13,508 bases of DNA from an uncultured Rhodoluna sp. (GTDB lineage: Bacteria; Actinomycetota; Actinomycetes; Actinomycetales; Microbacteriaceae). Positions 1 to 7,804 of the stretch are shown here, in pieces (positions within the stretch are counted from its first letter, which is position 1; every line of letters begins with the position of its first letter). Where the stretch lies: contig CALDKR010000226.1 in assembly GCA_937898095.1 (NCBI GenBank), positions 1 to 13,508 of the forward strand, read 5' to 3'. The notes under the pieces were generated by a model, which searched no databases, had not been told where the DNA came from, and saw nothing but the letters and a program-made list of their open reading frames with translations. Made by a program: the position numbers and the translations under genes.

Positions 1-65
1 AGTGCTTCGCCTTCATTTTGCAGAATGCCTTTGGCGCTGTCGCCAATTAGCGGTAGTTCGGTCAT
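1..65 (-). CDS. Partial hypothetical protein (N-terminal 21 codons, cut by window edge)
   Basis: A minus-strand reading frame opens with ATG at 65-63 and stays open to the window edge, giving 21 complete codons that begin MTELPLIGDSAKG. Its start overlaps the stop codon of the LysE-type exporter gene by one base (TGATG), and a GAGG element at 79-76 lies 10 nt upstream as a plausible ribosome binding site, so it is probably translated as the third gene of the DCC-LysE operon. The visible residues are hydrophilic to mixed, with no signal peptide or membrane segment, and I recognise no family from so short a piece. No function is proposed. Confidence 0.6.
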   Translation of the reverse strand, partial: MTELPLIGDSAKGILQNEGEA

Positions 66-724
66 CAAAAAATCGCCTCAGCGGCAATTTTGATTGCTAG
101 TCCAATAATCAAGATGCCACCAATTGAACCAATCCAAGGACGAACTCGGTTGCTGGTGATTTGGCGCAAACCGAGACCGGCAAGCGCTAGGCCCTCTTGC
201 CAGATAACCGACCCTATGAAAACGCCGATGGCAAAAATCAATGCCGCCAAAAATAAATGAGAGGCGACAAAATTCGATGTCGCGACTGAGGCGCTCACGC
301 CTAAAGACGGGGCAATGGCTAGAAAATATAGCGCAGTCGGTGGGTTCAAGACTGTGGCGCCGGCAAACTTCGCATAGGTTCCAAATAGTCCAGTTTTTGC
401 ATCTCCGACAATTGGCGTGGCATCGGGTTTGCCTAGGAGCTTAAGGTTTCGCGAGAGTGTCTGGAGGCCCAAAGCAAAAAGAATAAGCGCACCACCCAGG
501 CTCAGCCAGATTCCAAACTCACCAACAAACTGAGCGATTATCTGGCCTAGAGCAAAAACAGTAAATGCATAGCTGAAATCAATGCTTGCCATAGCCAAGG
601 CTCCAACGATTCCATGGCGAATTCCACGCTCAATCGTGATGTTAACCAGCAAAATTGCCATCGGCCCAACTGGAATCGCCAACGCTAAACCTGCTAAGAA
701 TCCAACGGTGAATAGTTCGTTCAT
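65..724 (-). CDS. LysE/RhtB-family amino-acid or small-metabolite exporter
   Basis: This 219-residue protein is almost entirely hydrophobic, with about six likely membrane helices (near 5-26, 38-62, 70-90, 117-140, 150-175 and 197-217). It has LysE-superfamily landmarks: an early Gly-Pro pair in helix 1 (residues 20-21, within AIPVGPMAILLV) and an Asn-Pro-Pro motif at 127-129 opening helix 4. The family exports amino acids such as lysine, arginine, homoserine or threonine across the cytoplasmic membrane, usually by proton antiport; the substrate cannot be read from sequence. Length is normal for the family. The start codon overlaps the stop of the upstream DCC protein gene (ATGA at 724-721), and the stop overlaps the next gene, so all three are probably translationally coupled. 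The family call is solid; the substrate is unknown. Confidence 0.88.
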   Translation of the reverse strand: MNELFTVGFLAGLALAIPVGPMAILLVNITIERGIRHGIVGALAMASIDFSYAFTVFALGQIIAQFVGEFGIWLSLGGALILFALGLQTLSRNLKLLGKPDATPIVGDAKTGLFGTYAKFAGATVLNPPTALYFLAIAPSLGVSASVATSNFVASHLFLAALIFAIGVFIGSVIWQEGLALAGLGLRQITSNRVRPWIGSIGGILIIGLAIKIAAEAIF

Positions 725-1146
725 TTGAGATCTGATGTTTTCTCTGATGCGACATTGCTATCGATGCCTGGCGAGACCTCGCAAGCCGCAGTGCCACCCG
801 GCAGACGGTGGCGGTTTTTCGCAACCCACGCATATACCAATTTAGAAACTGGCCCAGCAAGTTCAATTAGCGCACCTAGCAAGCGGTGAAAAGGGTTTTT
901 CTGCTGAAGCAAAATCCAAGCTGCAGCGCGATGGCCGGCGAATTTTGCATCGGGCCCAATGAGCCAAATTGACGATTCAAAATCAATGCGGTTCAAGCCA
1001 AATGCCTCCTTTGGCAGGCCCTGAAACGCTTTGTATGACGGAAACCAGGCGAGATTTTTCAGGCCGAATTGCAGACTTCGATTGCAAAAAGCGCAATCGC
1101 CGTCATAAATCAAGACAGCTAACTCGCGATCGCCTGCATTCAGCAT
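721..1146 (-). CDS. DCC-family thiol-disulfide oxidoreductase (DUF393)
   Basis: A 141-residue protein with the family's N-terminal block VLIYDGDCAFCNRS, in which Cys18 and Cys21 form the CxxC redox pair after the Asp-Gly-Asp that helps name the DCC family. The C-terminal block RHRLPGGTAAC (residues 112-122), with a third cysteine at 122, is also typical. The fold is thioredoxin-like; members are presumed thiol-disulfide exchange proteins, but few have a defined partner. There is no signal peptide, so it should be cytoplasmic. ATG at 1146 is the only sensible start, 18 residues before the second cysteine. No clear Shine-Dalgarno precedes it; instead a -10-like TAGCCT sits 6 nt upstream, suggesting a leaderless mRNA. 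It heads the operon with the LysE-type gene (4-bp overlap). Confidence 0.88.
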   Translation of the reverse strand: MLNAGDRELAVLIYDGDCAFCNRSLQFGLKNLAWFPSYKAFQGLPKEAFGLNRIDFESSIWLIGPDAKFAGHRAAAWILLQQKNPFHRLLGALIELAGPVSKLVYAWVAKNRHRLPGGTAACEVSPGIDSNVASEKTSDLK

Positions 1147-1152
1147 GTTTTT

Positions 1153-1158
1153 AGGCTA
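1153..1158 (-). promoter_or_regulatory. Candidate leaderless -10 element for the DCC-LysE operon
   Basis: On the minus strand TAGCCT (TANNNT form) is followed by exactly 6 nt and then the ATG at 1146. If transcription starts at the usual distance from the -10, the mRNA begins at or next to the A of the start codon. No convincing -35 hexamer is visible 16-18 nt upstream. The same spacing is seen before the PIG-L deacetylase gene and coaD. Confidence 0.45.
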
Positions 1159-1190
1159 CGCCAAACCTGCCTAAATAGCCCATCACAGGC

Positions 1191-1196
1191 TAGACT
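1191..1196 (+). promoter_or_regulatory. Candidate -10 element for typA
   Basis: TAGACT on the plus strand fits TANNNT and lies in the 171-bp divergent spacer between the DCC gene and typA. It would give a leader of about 115 nt before the typA ATG at 1318. The -35 position holds no good TTGACA match, so this is only a candidate. Confidence 0.25.
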
Positions 1197-1304
1197 GAAA
1201 GCCGCAGGGGCTTAAAGATGCAGTTCTGCACCCCCAAGATTCAATTCGAAATAATCAATCAGCGCGAAATCCAGATTCGTTTGGGCTGCTTTGCGCGAAA
1301 ACAC

Positions 1305-1309
1305 AAGGA
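1305..1309 (+). promoter_or_regulatory. Ribosome binding site deciding the typA start
   Basis: AAGGA is followed by 8 nt and then ATG at 1318. That spacing suits 1318 and not the in-frame TTG at 1291 or ATG at 1309, the latter overlapping the motif itself. The resulting N-terminus, MALATRDDLRNVAIVAHVDHG, matches the usual start of actinobacterial TypA. Confidence 0.7.
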
Positions 1310-1317
1310 TGTTCCCC

Positions 1318-3225
1318 ATGGCGCTAGCCACCAGAGATGACCTTCGCAACGTTGCAATTGTTGCCCACGTAGACCACGGCAAGACCACACTGGTTGACGC
1401 CATGCTTCGCCAGACCGGTTCGTTTAGCGACCACGCTGCAGTTGGCGAGCGCGTTATGGACTCAGGTGACCTTGAGCGCGAAAAGGGAATCACCATTCTT
1501 GCCAAGAACACCGCAATTGCCTACAAGGGCGAGCACTCGGGCGGCAAAGAAATCACCATCAACGTGATTGACACCCCGGGCCACGCCGACTTTGGTGGCG
1601 AGGTTGAGCGCGGTCTATCAATGGTTGATGGCGTTGTGCTCTTGGTTGACGCATCAGAAGGCCCGCTTCCGCAGACTCGTTTCGTTTTGCGCAAGGCCCT
1701 AGAAGCCAAGCTTCCGGTGATCTTGCTAGTTAACAAAACCGACCGCAGCGATGCTCGCATCGATGAGGTTGTTGAAGAAACTCACGACTTGCTTTTGGGT
1801 CTTGCATCAGACCTTCACGACTCAGTTCCAGACCTAGACATCGATGGCATTCTCGAATTGCCAATCATTTATGCCTCAGGCCGCGCCGGCATCGCCAGCC
1901 TAGACAAGCCAGCCGACGGCACTTTGCCTGACGGCAAAGACCTTGAGCCGCTATTCGGCGCAATCATGAAATACATCCCAGCTCCGACCTTCGATGACGA
2001 AGCACCGCTTCAGGCGCACGTCACCAACCTCGATGCATCGCCGTTCCTTGGCCGTTTGGCCCTGCTTCGCATCTTCAACGGCAAGCTAAAGAAGGGCCAG
2101 CAGGTCGCTTGGGTTCGCCAAGACGGAACAACTCAGACAGTTAAGATCACTGAGCTTCTAAAGACCAAAGCTCTTGAGCGCTTTCCGACTGAAGAGGCAA
2201 ACCCAGGTGACATCGTTGCAGTTGCCGGAATCGAAGAAATCACCATCGGTGAGACCCTGGCCGACCCGAACGACGTTCGCCCGTTGCCAATGATCACCGT
2301 TGACGACCCAGCGATTTCGATGACCATCGGAATCAACACCTCGCCGATGGCTGGTCGAGTTAAGGGTGCAAAGGTCACCGCACGTTTGGTCAAGGATCGC
2401 CTTGACAAGGAGCTAATCGGTAACGTGTCGATTCGCGTTTTGCCAACCGAGCGCCCAGACGCCTGGGAGGTTCAGGGCCGTGGTGAGCTCGCTCTTGCAA
2501 TTTTGGTTGAGCAGATGCGCCGCGAGGGTTATGAGCTAACCGTCGGAAAACCTCAGGTGGTCACCAAGAAGATCGACGGCAAGCTTCACGAGCCTTTCGA
2601 AGACTTGACCATCGACGTGCCAGAAGAATTCCTTGGTGCAATGACCCAGCTTCTCGCTGCTCGCAAGGGCCAGATGAAGAACATGGTCTCAAACGCCACC
2701 GGATGGACTCGCATGGAGTTCCTAGTTCCGAGCCGCGGCTTGATTGGTTTCCGCACTGAGTTCTTGACCACCACCAAGGGCACCGGAATCGCTAACGCTA
2801 TTTCAGCCGGATATGGCCCATGGGCTGGCGAAATCCAGACTCGCCAAAACGGTTCAATGGTTGCCGACCGTGCCGGTTCAGTCACACCGTTCGCAATGAT
2901 CGGCTTGCAAGAGCGTGGATCATTCTTTGTTGAGCCAACCTCTGAGGTTTATGCCGGCATGGTGGTCGGCGAGAACTCACGCGCTGACGACATGGAAGTC
3001 AACATCACCAAAGAAAAGAAGCTCACCAACATGCGTGCCGCTTCTTCAGATGAGTTCCAGTCTCTGACCCCGCCACGCAAGCTTTCGCTTGAAGAGTGCC
3101 TCGAATTCGCTCGCGAAGATGAGTGCGTCGAGGTAACCCCAGAGGCGATTCGCATTCGCAAGGTTGAGCTAGACCCTAACGTGCGTGCTCGTGCAACCGC
3201 GGCACGCAAGCGCGCTTCAGAATAA
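1318..3225 (+). CDS. typA: Ribosome-associated translational GTPase TypA/BipA
   Basis: A 635-residue translation-factor GTPase of the usual TypA/BipA length. GTP-binding motifs are all present: G1 AHVDHGKT (16-23), the switch-I block EREKGITI (53-60), G3 DTPGH (85-89) and G4 NKTD (139-142). After the GTPase domain come an EF-Tu-like beta-barrel domain and the EF-G-like and TypA-specific C-terminal domains. The C-terminal part includes the run GLIGFRTEFLT, a TypA hallmark. The protein binds the 70S ribosome and assists 50S assembly and growth under cold or other stress; it is cytoplasmic. I chose ATG 1318 over TTG 1291 because AAGGA sits 8 nt upstream and the N-terminus then matches relatives. 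Codon use looks strongly biased, as in a highly expressed gene. It is separated by 43 bp from the next gene, which seems to have its own promoter. Confidence 0.97.
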   Translation: MALATRDDLRNVAIVAHVDHGKTTLVDAMLRQTGSFSDHAAVGERVMDSGDLEREKGITILAKNTAIAYKGEHSGGKEITINVIDTPGHADFGGEVERGLSMVDGVVLLVDASEGPLPQTRFVLRKALEAKLPVILLVNKTDRSDARIDEVVEETHDLLLGLASDLHDSVPDLDIDGILELPIIYASGRAGIASLDKPADGTLPDGKDLEPLFGAIMKYIPAPTFDDEAPLQAHVTNLDASPFLGRLALLRIFNGKLKKGQQVAWVRQDGTTQTVKITELLKTKALERFPTEEANPGDIVAVAGIEEITIGETLADPNDVRPLPMITVDDPAISMTIGINTSPMAGRVKGAKVTARLVKDRLDKELIGNVSIRVLPTERPDAWEVQGRGELALAILVEQMRREGYELTVGKPQVVTKKIDGKLHEPFEDLTIDVPEEFLGAMTQLLAARKGQMKNMVSNATGWTRMEFLVPSRGLIGFRTEFLTTTKGTGIANAISAGYGPWAGEIQTRQNGSMVADRAGSVTPFAMIGLQERGSFFVEPTSEVYAGMVVGENSRADDMEVNITKEKKLTNMRAASSDEFQSLTPPRKLSLEECLEFAREDECVEVTPEAIRIRKVELDPNVRARATAARKRASE

Positions 3226-3256
3226 GCACTAGCGCCTGTCTGAATAGGTTCTGACC

Positions 3257-3262
3257 TAAAGT
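3257..3262 (+). promoter_or_regulatory. Candidate leaderless -10 element for the PIG-L deacetylase gene
   Basis: TAAAGT is followed by exactly 6 nt and then ATG at 3269, with no purine-rich Shine-Dalgarno in between. This is the geometry of a leaderless actinobacterial transcript starting at the initiation codon. No clear -35 hexamer is visible in the short intergenic gap after typA. Confidence 0.5.
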
Positions 3263-3268
3263 ATTTCT

Positions 3269-4387
3269 ATGGCTAAGGGAACGTTTGCACCAAAGCGACT
3301 TTTGATCGTGCACGCACACCCTGACGACGAGAGTCTTTCGACAGCTCACGTCATTGCCGAAAGGCTTCAGGCAGGCGCTGAGGTTTATCTTCTAACCCTC
3401 ACTCGCGGCGAGCGAGGCAAAGTTCGCCTCGAAGAACTAAAGCCCCTTGAGGGTGATTTTCACGCGATGGCTGCCTTTCGCAGCCAAGAACTTCGCGAGG
3501 CAATCAAAAATTATCCGGGTCTAAAGCACTCATTTGCCGGCACTCGTGCCTATTTGGACAGTGGCGCACGACTCAATTCGATGGGCAAGCTTGCTAAGCC
3601 TCGCAACCTTGATGATTTAGCGCTCGCCGCAACGTCACCATCTGTGATCGCCGATGACATCATCGCCGTAATGCGCGATTTCAAGCCAGATGCCGTGCTC
3701 ACCTATAACCGCAAGGGTGGCAACAATCACCCAGATCACAAGGCTGCGCACGAGGCCACAGCAATGGCAATTCGCAAGATTTCTCGCAAAACTCGTCGCG
3801 CACCTGAGTTCTGGGTTATCGCAGGCAAGGGCGAATCGTTTGATGTCGCAATCGGCGGCGAGTCCACCGCAGCCATCAAGCGCGCCGCACTCGAGGCGCA
3901 CGGCAGCCAAGTTGATGCCGATGAATTTACTTACAGCGTCAGCAACGGTGAGGTTTTGAAATACACCGAACCTGAACGCTTACGTTTGGCGTCTCCAAGC
4001 CCACTCGTTCACCTGAGACCGGCGTTTACCTTCTTGTGGGCATTACCGCTGGGTGCACTTCTCGGCTTGGCTGGAACCCTGCTGCACCAGGTTGAAGCCG
4101 GCAGTTTTCCGCTCGGCTTGGTCGTCGCTCTAACCATGGTCGGTTCATTGGCCTTGGCGCTGCGTCTTTTGCGCAGCAGCCGCGGTGCGCTCTATCTAAT
4201 GACCGCAAGCTTTGCCATCACAGTTTTTCAGTTAGCTCAGCGCCAGCCCGGCGGTGAAGTTCTCATTCTCGGGAATTCAACCGGCAACATTTGGGCTTAT
4301 GGCTCTATCGGCCTCTGCGCCTTGATAATTTTGTTTCCGAGCATTCATCCGTCGTCATGGGGCAAGAGCGCCTCAGGGCACCGTTAG
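3269..4387 (+). CDS. PIG-L/LmbE (MshB-like) deacetylase fused to a C-terminal membrane domain
   Basis: A 372-residue two-part protein. Residues 1-240 are a zinc-dependent GlcNAc-type N-deacetylase domain. AHPDDE at 16-21 supplies His17 and Asp20 as metal ligands and Asp19 as catalytic base, and HPDH at 154-157 supplies the third ligand. These match MshB of M. tuberculosis (His13, Asp15, Asp16, His147). MshB deacetylates GlcNAc-inositol in mycothiol synthesis; whether this protein has that substrate is not shown here. Residues 251-357 add about four hydrophobic helices (251-273, 282-301, 308-324, 341-357) absent from plain MshB. In M. tuberculosis mshB (Rv1170) is followed by a separate small membrane protein gene, Rv1171, so this may be the fused form. 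The enzyme domain would face the cytoplasm unless the topology is unusual. The stop codon TAG is part of the ribosome binding site for the ferredoxin gene 8 nt on. Confidence 0.88.
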   Translation: MAKGTFAPKRLLIVHAHPDDESLSTAHVIAERLQAGAEVYLLTLTRGERGKVRLEELKPLEGDFHAMAAFRSQELREAIKNYPGLKHSFAGTRAYLDSGARLNSMGKLAKPRNLDDLALAATSPSVIADDIIAVMRDFKPDAVLTYNRKGGNNHPDHKAAHEATAMAIRKISRKTRRAPEFWVIAGKGESFDVAIGGESTAAIKRAALEAHGSQVDADEFTYSVSNGEVLKYTEPERLRLASPSPLVHLRPAFTFLWALPLGALLGLAGTLLHQVEAGSFPLGLVVALTMVGSLALALRLLRSSRGALYLMTASFAITVFQLAQRQPGGEVLILGNSTGNIWAYGSIGLCALIILFPSIHPSSWGKSASGHR

Positions 4388-4390
4388 GAG
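4385..4390 (+). promoter_or_regulatory. Ribosome binding site deciding the GTG start of the ferredoxin gene
   Basis: TAGGAG contains a near-consensus Shine-Dalgarno (AGGAG) and ends 5 nt before GTG 4396. Its TAG is also the stop codon of the upstream deacetylase, so a terminating ribosome sits on the next gene's binding site, which favours coupled translation. Confidence 0.75.
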
Positions 4391-4395
4391 AACCA

Positions 4396-4716
4396 GTGAC
4401 CTATGTAATCGCGTTGCCATGCGTTGACGTAAAAGACAAAGCCTGCATCGAAGAGTGTCCGGTTGACTGCATTTACGAAGGCGAGCGTTCGCTATACATT
4501 CACCCAGACGAGTGCGTTGATTGCGGTGCGTGTGAGCCGGTTTGCCCAGTTGAAGCGATTTACTACGAAGATGACCTTCCATCACAATGGGCTGACTACT
4601 ACAAGGCAAATGTCGAATTCTTCGACGACCTCGGATCACCCGGTGGCGCTGCCAAGCTTGGCAAGGTCGCTAAAGACCACGAATTGATTTCAGCTCTGCC
4701 ACCACAGGGCGAGTAG
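4396..4716 (+). CDS. fdxA: Seven-iron ferredoxin (3Fe-4S/4Fe-4S), FdxA/FdxC type
   Basis: A 106-residue low-potential electron carrier with N-terminus MTYVIALPCVDVKDKAC. Cysteines 9, 17 and 50 fit the ligands of a [3Fe-4S] cluster, and 21, 40, 43 and 46 those of a [4Fe-4S] cluster. Each lies exactly one position on from Cys8/16/49 and Cys20/39/42/45 of Azotobacter ferredoxin I. Cys25 corresponds to the free Cys24 there. The acidic C-terminal extension is normal for this family. A longer in-frame extension begins at ATG 4291 but lies inside the preceding gene; GTG 4396, with TAGGAG 5 nt upstream, gives the family N-terminus. A ferredoxin gene (fdxC) next to dapC is also the order in mycobacteria. 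The physiological redox partner is not indicated by the window. The next gene starts 5 nt after the stop. Confidence 0.94.
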   Translation: MTYVIALPCVDVKDKACIEECPVDCIYEGERSLYIHPDECVDCGACEPVCPVEAIYYEDDLPSQWADYYKANVEFFDDLGSPGGAAKLGKVAKDHELISALPPQGE

Positions 4717-4721
4717 CCCTA

Positions 4722-5828
4722 ATGTTCGATCGACTGCCCGAGTATCCCTGGGAATCTCTAAAGCCATACGCGGCTAAAGCTGCGCAGCATGTGGGCGGGG
4801 CAGTTGACCTTTCTGTGGGGTCGCCAGTCGATCCAACCCCTGAGATCATCCAGCAAGCACTAATCAACTCATCAAATGCGCCAGGATATCCGAGCACTGG
4901 CGGTTCTCCGGAGTTCAAAGCAGCAGTCGTTGAGTGGTTCGCGAGGCGCCGAGGTGTTCCAGGTCTGTCTCCAGACCAAGTCATGCCATCGATTGGTTCA
5001 AAAGAGCTGATTAGCTGGTTGCCTTTGTTCATGGGTTTGGGTCCAGGTGATGTCGTCGTGCAGCCAAAAGCGGCTTATACCGCTTATGAAGTAGGCGCTG
5101 CACTGTGCGGTGCCGAACTGGTTAGTGAAGACGACCCTCAAAAATGGCCAGCTAACGCCAAGCTAATTTGGATTAATTCACCCGGCAACCCAGACGGGCG
5201 AGTCCTTGATGTTGCTGAATTGCGCGCGGCCCTAAAGCGATCACGCGAGCTAGGCGCTCTGCTGGCCAGCGATGAATGCTATGCCGAATTGGGCTGGAAC
5301 GAATGGGCCGACAAGGTGATTCCAAGCATTCTTGACCCGCGAGTTATCGAGGGCAATTTTGACGGCGTAATTGCCCTTTATTCACTCAGCAAACAGTCAA
5401 ACATGGCGGGCTATCGCGCGGCGTTTGCAGTCGGCGCCCCAGAGCTGATCAAAGGCTTGGTCAATTTGCGCATGCACTCAGGCCTAAACACCCCTGGTCC
5501 TGTGCAGCGAGCTATGGCTGTCGCACTTGGCGACGAAGAGCACGTCAGGGTTGAAAAAGAGATTTACCGCGAGCGCCGCACTGTATTGCTGGACGCAATT
5601 AAGGCATACGGGTTTGAATTGGCCGAGAGCGAGGCCGGGCTGTATCTATGGGCGACACTAAACGAAGACTGCTGGAAGACCGTTGACCGCATGGCTGAGT
5701 TGGGCATCGTGGTTGTGCCAGGCACCTTCTATGGCCAAAGCAACGATAAATATGTGCGTTTTTCAATCACTGCAACCGATGACAAAATTGCCGAAGGTGC
5801 GCGCCGTCTGCGCAATGCCATAGGCTAA
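4722..5828 (+). CDS. dapC: Succinyldiaminopimelate transaminase, DapC-type class I/II aminotransferase
   Basis: A 368-residue PLP enzyme of fold type I. The cofactor lysine is Lys224 in SLSKQSNMAGYR. Supporting landmarks are NSPGNPDG with Asn156, the cofactor-facing Asp184 in SDECY, and the substrate-carboxylate arginine Arg346 in VRFSIT. The N-terminus MFDRLPEYPWESLKPY and the block VDLSVGSPVDPTP are typical of actinobacterial DapC. That enzyme converts N-succinyl-2-amino-6-ketopimelate to N-succinyl-LL-diaminopimelate with glutamate as donor, feeding lysine and peptidoglycan synthesis in the cytoplasm. The position directly after a seven-iron ferredoxin gene, as in M. tuberculosis fdxC-dapC, supports this over other class I aminotransferases. 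The Shine-Dalgarno is weak (AGGGCGAG overlapping the fdxA stop region), consistent with coupling to fdxA. Exact substrate is inferred from family and context. Confidence 0.85.
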   Translation: MFDRLPEYPWESLKPYAAKAAQHVGGAVDLSVGSPVDPTPEIIQQALINSSNAPGYPSTGGSPEFKAAVVEWFARRRGVPGLSPDQVMPSIGSKELISWLPLFMGLGPGDVVVQPKAAYTAYEVGAALCGAELVSEDDPQKWPANAKLIWINSPGNPDGRVLDVAELRAALKRSRELGALLASDECYAELGWNEWADKVIPSILDPRVIEGNFDGVIALYSLSKQSNMAGYRAAFAVGAPELIKGLVNLRMHSGLNTPGPVQRAMAVALGDEEHVRVEKEIYRERRTVLLDAIKAYGFELAESEAGLYLWATLNEDCWKTVDRMAELGIVVVPGTFYGQSNDKYVRFSITATDDKIAEGARRLRNAIG

Positions 5829-5849
5829 ACACACCGCAAATAAAGCACT

Positions 5850-5854
5850 AGGAG
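5850..5854 (+). promoter_or_regulatory. Ribosome binding site of citrate synthase gene
   Basis: AGGAG ends 5 nt before ATG 5860, one of the best Shine-Dalgarno matches in the window. It fits a strongly translated metabolic gene and confirms the start. Confidence 0.7.
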
Positions 5855-5859
5855 CCTAG

Positions 5860-7149
<1,290 letters not shown>

Positions 7150-7155
7150 AGCCAA

Positions 7156-7203
7156 AAAAATCGCCCACCAATTGAATTCAAGTTCAAGCGGTGGGCGATT
7201 TTT
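7156..7203. terminator. Bidirectional intrinsic terminator between gltA and rsmD
   Basis: A perfect 14-bp inverted repeat (left arm 7156-7169, right arm 7190-7203) has the core CGCCCACC/GGTGGGCG flanked by A-runs on the left and T-runs on the right. The loop is about 20 nt. Read from either strand the GC stem is followed by U-rich sequence, so it can end both the gltA transcript and the convergent rsmD transcript, whose stop codon is at 7213. Confidence 0.92.
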
Positions 7204-7212
7204 ATTTAAGTT

Positions 7213-7785
7213 CTAGCGGCGAATCAACCAATAAACATTCGTGTCGCCATAACCTTTTTCTTCGTCGAGCTCAAGCTCGGGCGGCAGCGTTACAGTTCCG
7301 GTGCGGCTCGAACGCTCAAGCATGATTACAGCGTTTTTCGAAAGGCGAGCAACCAGGTCAATCAGGTTTTGCGCCACCTCTTCGTTGCTGATTTCGTATG
7401 GCGGGTCAATAAAGACCAGGTCATATTCGCCGCTATCTGCAGCTAAAAAATTAGTCACAGACTTGTTGGCAATTTTGGTCATCTGGTCATAAAAGCCCTC
7501 TTTTTCAAGAGCCTTTTGAATCGTATGCGCGTTTGCGACGCACACCGCTGCGGCTTTGCCGTCGCGTTCGACCATCATGGCCGATGCTGCTTCGCGGCTG
7601 ATTGCCTCGAGCGCAAGTGCACCGGTGCCGGCATACAGGTCAAGAACGCGGGCGCCAACAATCAGGTCGCGCGCTGCCAAACGATTGAAAATCGATTCGC
7701 GAATTCGGTCGCTGGTTGGTCTGGTGGCTTTAGCTGGCGATGCCAGCTGTCTTGATCCGGCGATTCCGCCAATAATTCTTGTCAT
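7213..7785 (-). CDS. rsmD: 16S rRNA (guanine966-N2)-methyltransferase RsmD
   Basis: A 190-residue SAM-dependent methyltransferase of usual RsmD length. The N-terminal signature TRIIGGIAGSRQL leads into RPTSDRIRESIFN (22-34). The SAM-binding glycine loop is VLDLYAGTGALALEA (47-61), the acidic loop VERD follows at 72-75, and the catalytic DPPY is at 127-130. RsmD methylates N2 of G966 (E. coli numbering) in helix 31 of 16S rRNA in the 30S P-site region. It is convergent with gltA, sharing the bidirectional terminator, and divergent from recG across 51 bp. In many actinobacteria rsmD and coaD are adjacent and recG lies upstream; here rsmD is on the other side of recG and inverted. The start ATG 7785 has GGCGAG nearby as a weak Shine-Dalgarno. 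Confidence 0.95.
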   Translation of the reverse strand: MTRIIGGIAGSRQLASPAKATRPTSDRIRESIFNRLAARDLIVGARVLDLYAGTGALALEAISREAASAMMVERDGKAAAVCVANAHTIQKALEKEGFYDQMTKIANKSVTNFLAADSGEYDLVFIDPPYEISNEEVAQNLIDLVARLSKNAVIMLERSSRTGTVTLPPELELDEEKGYGDTNVYWLIRR

Positions 7786-7794
7786 AACTCGCCA

Positions 7795-7800
7795 AGCCTA
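7795..7800 (-). promoter_or_regulatory. Candidate -10 element for rsmD
   Basis: On the minus strand TAGGCT (TANNNT form) lies 9 nt before the rsmD ATG at 7785, implying a leader of only a few nucleotides. No clear -35 is seen. The position inside the 51-bp divergent spacer is as expected. Confidence 0.3.
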
Positions 7801-7804
7801 ACCC

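Noticed and set aside
241..444. Plus-strand 67-codon ORF opposite the LysE-type gene
   Set aside because: Arg/Gln-rich composition typical of the antisense of a hydrophobic membrane protein; no supporting signal.
1291..1317. A longer typA starting at TTG 1291 or ATG 1309
   Set aside because: The extra residues do not match TypA relatives, and AAGGA at 1305-1309 is correctly spaced only for ATG 1318.
3269..4387. Naming the deacetylase mshB outright
   Set aside because: The catalytic motifs fit, but PIG-L family members have varied substrates, the extra membrane domain is unlike classic MshB, and no other mycothiol gene is in the window.
4291..4395. A 35-residue N-terminal extension of the ferredoxin from ATG 4291
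   Set aside because: It lies inside the deacetylase gene in another frame. GTG 4396 has a strong Shine-Dalgarno and gives the standard ferredoxin N-terminus.
7516..7801. Plus-strand ORFs opposite rsmD
   Set aside because: They are antisense to a convincing RsmD with intact SAM-binding and DPPY motifs.
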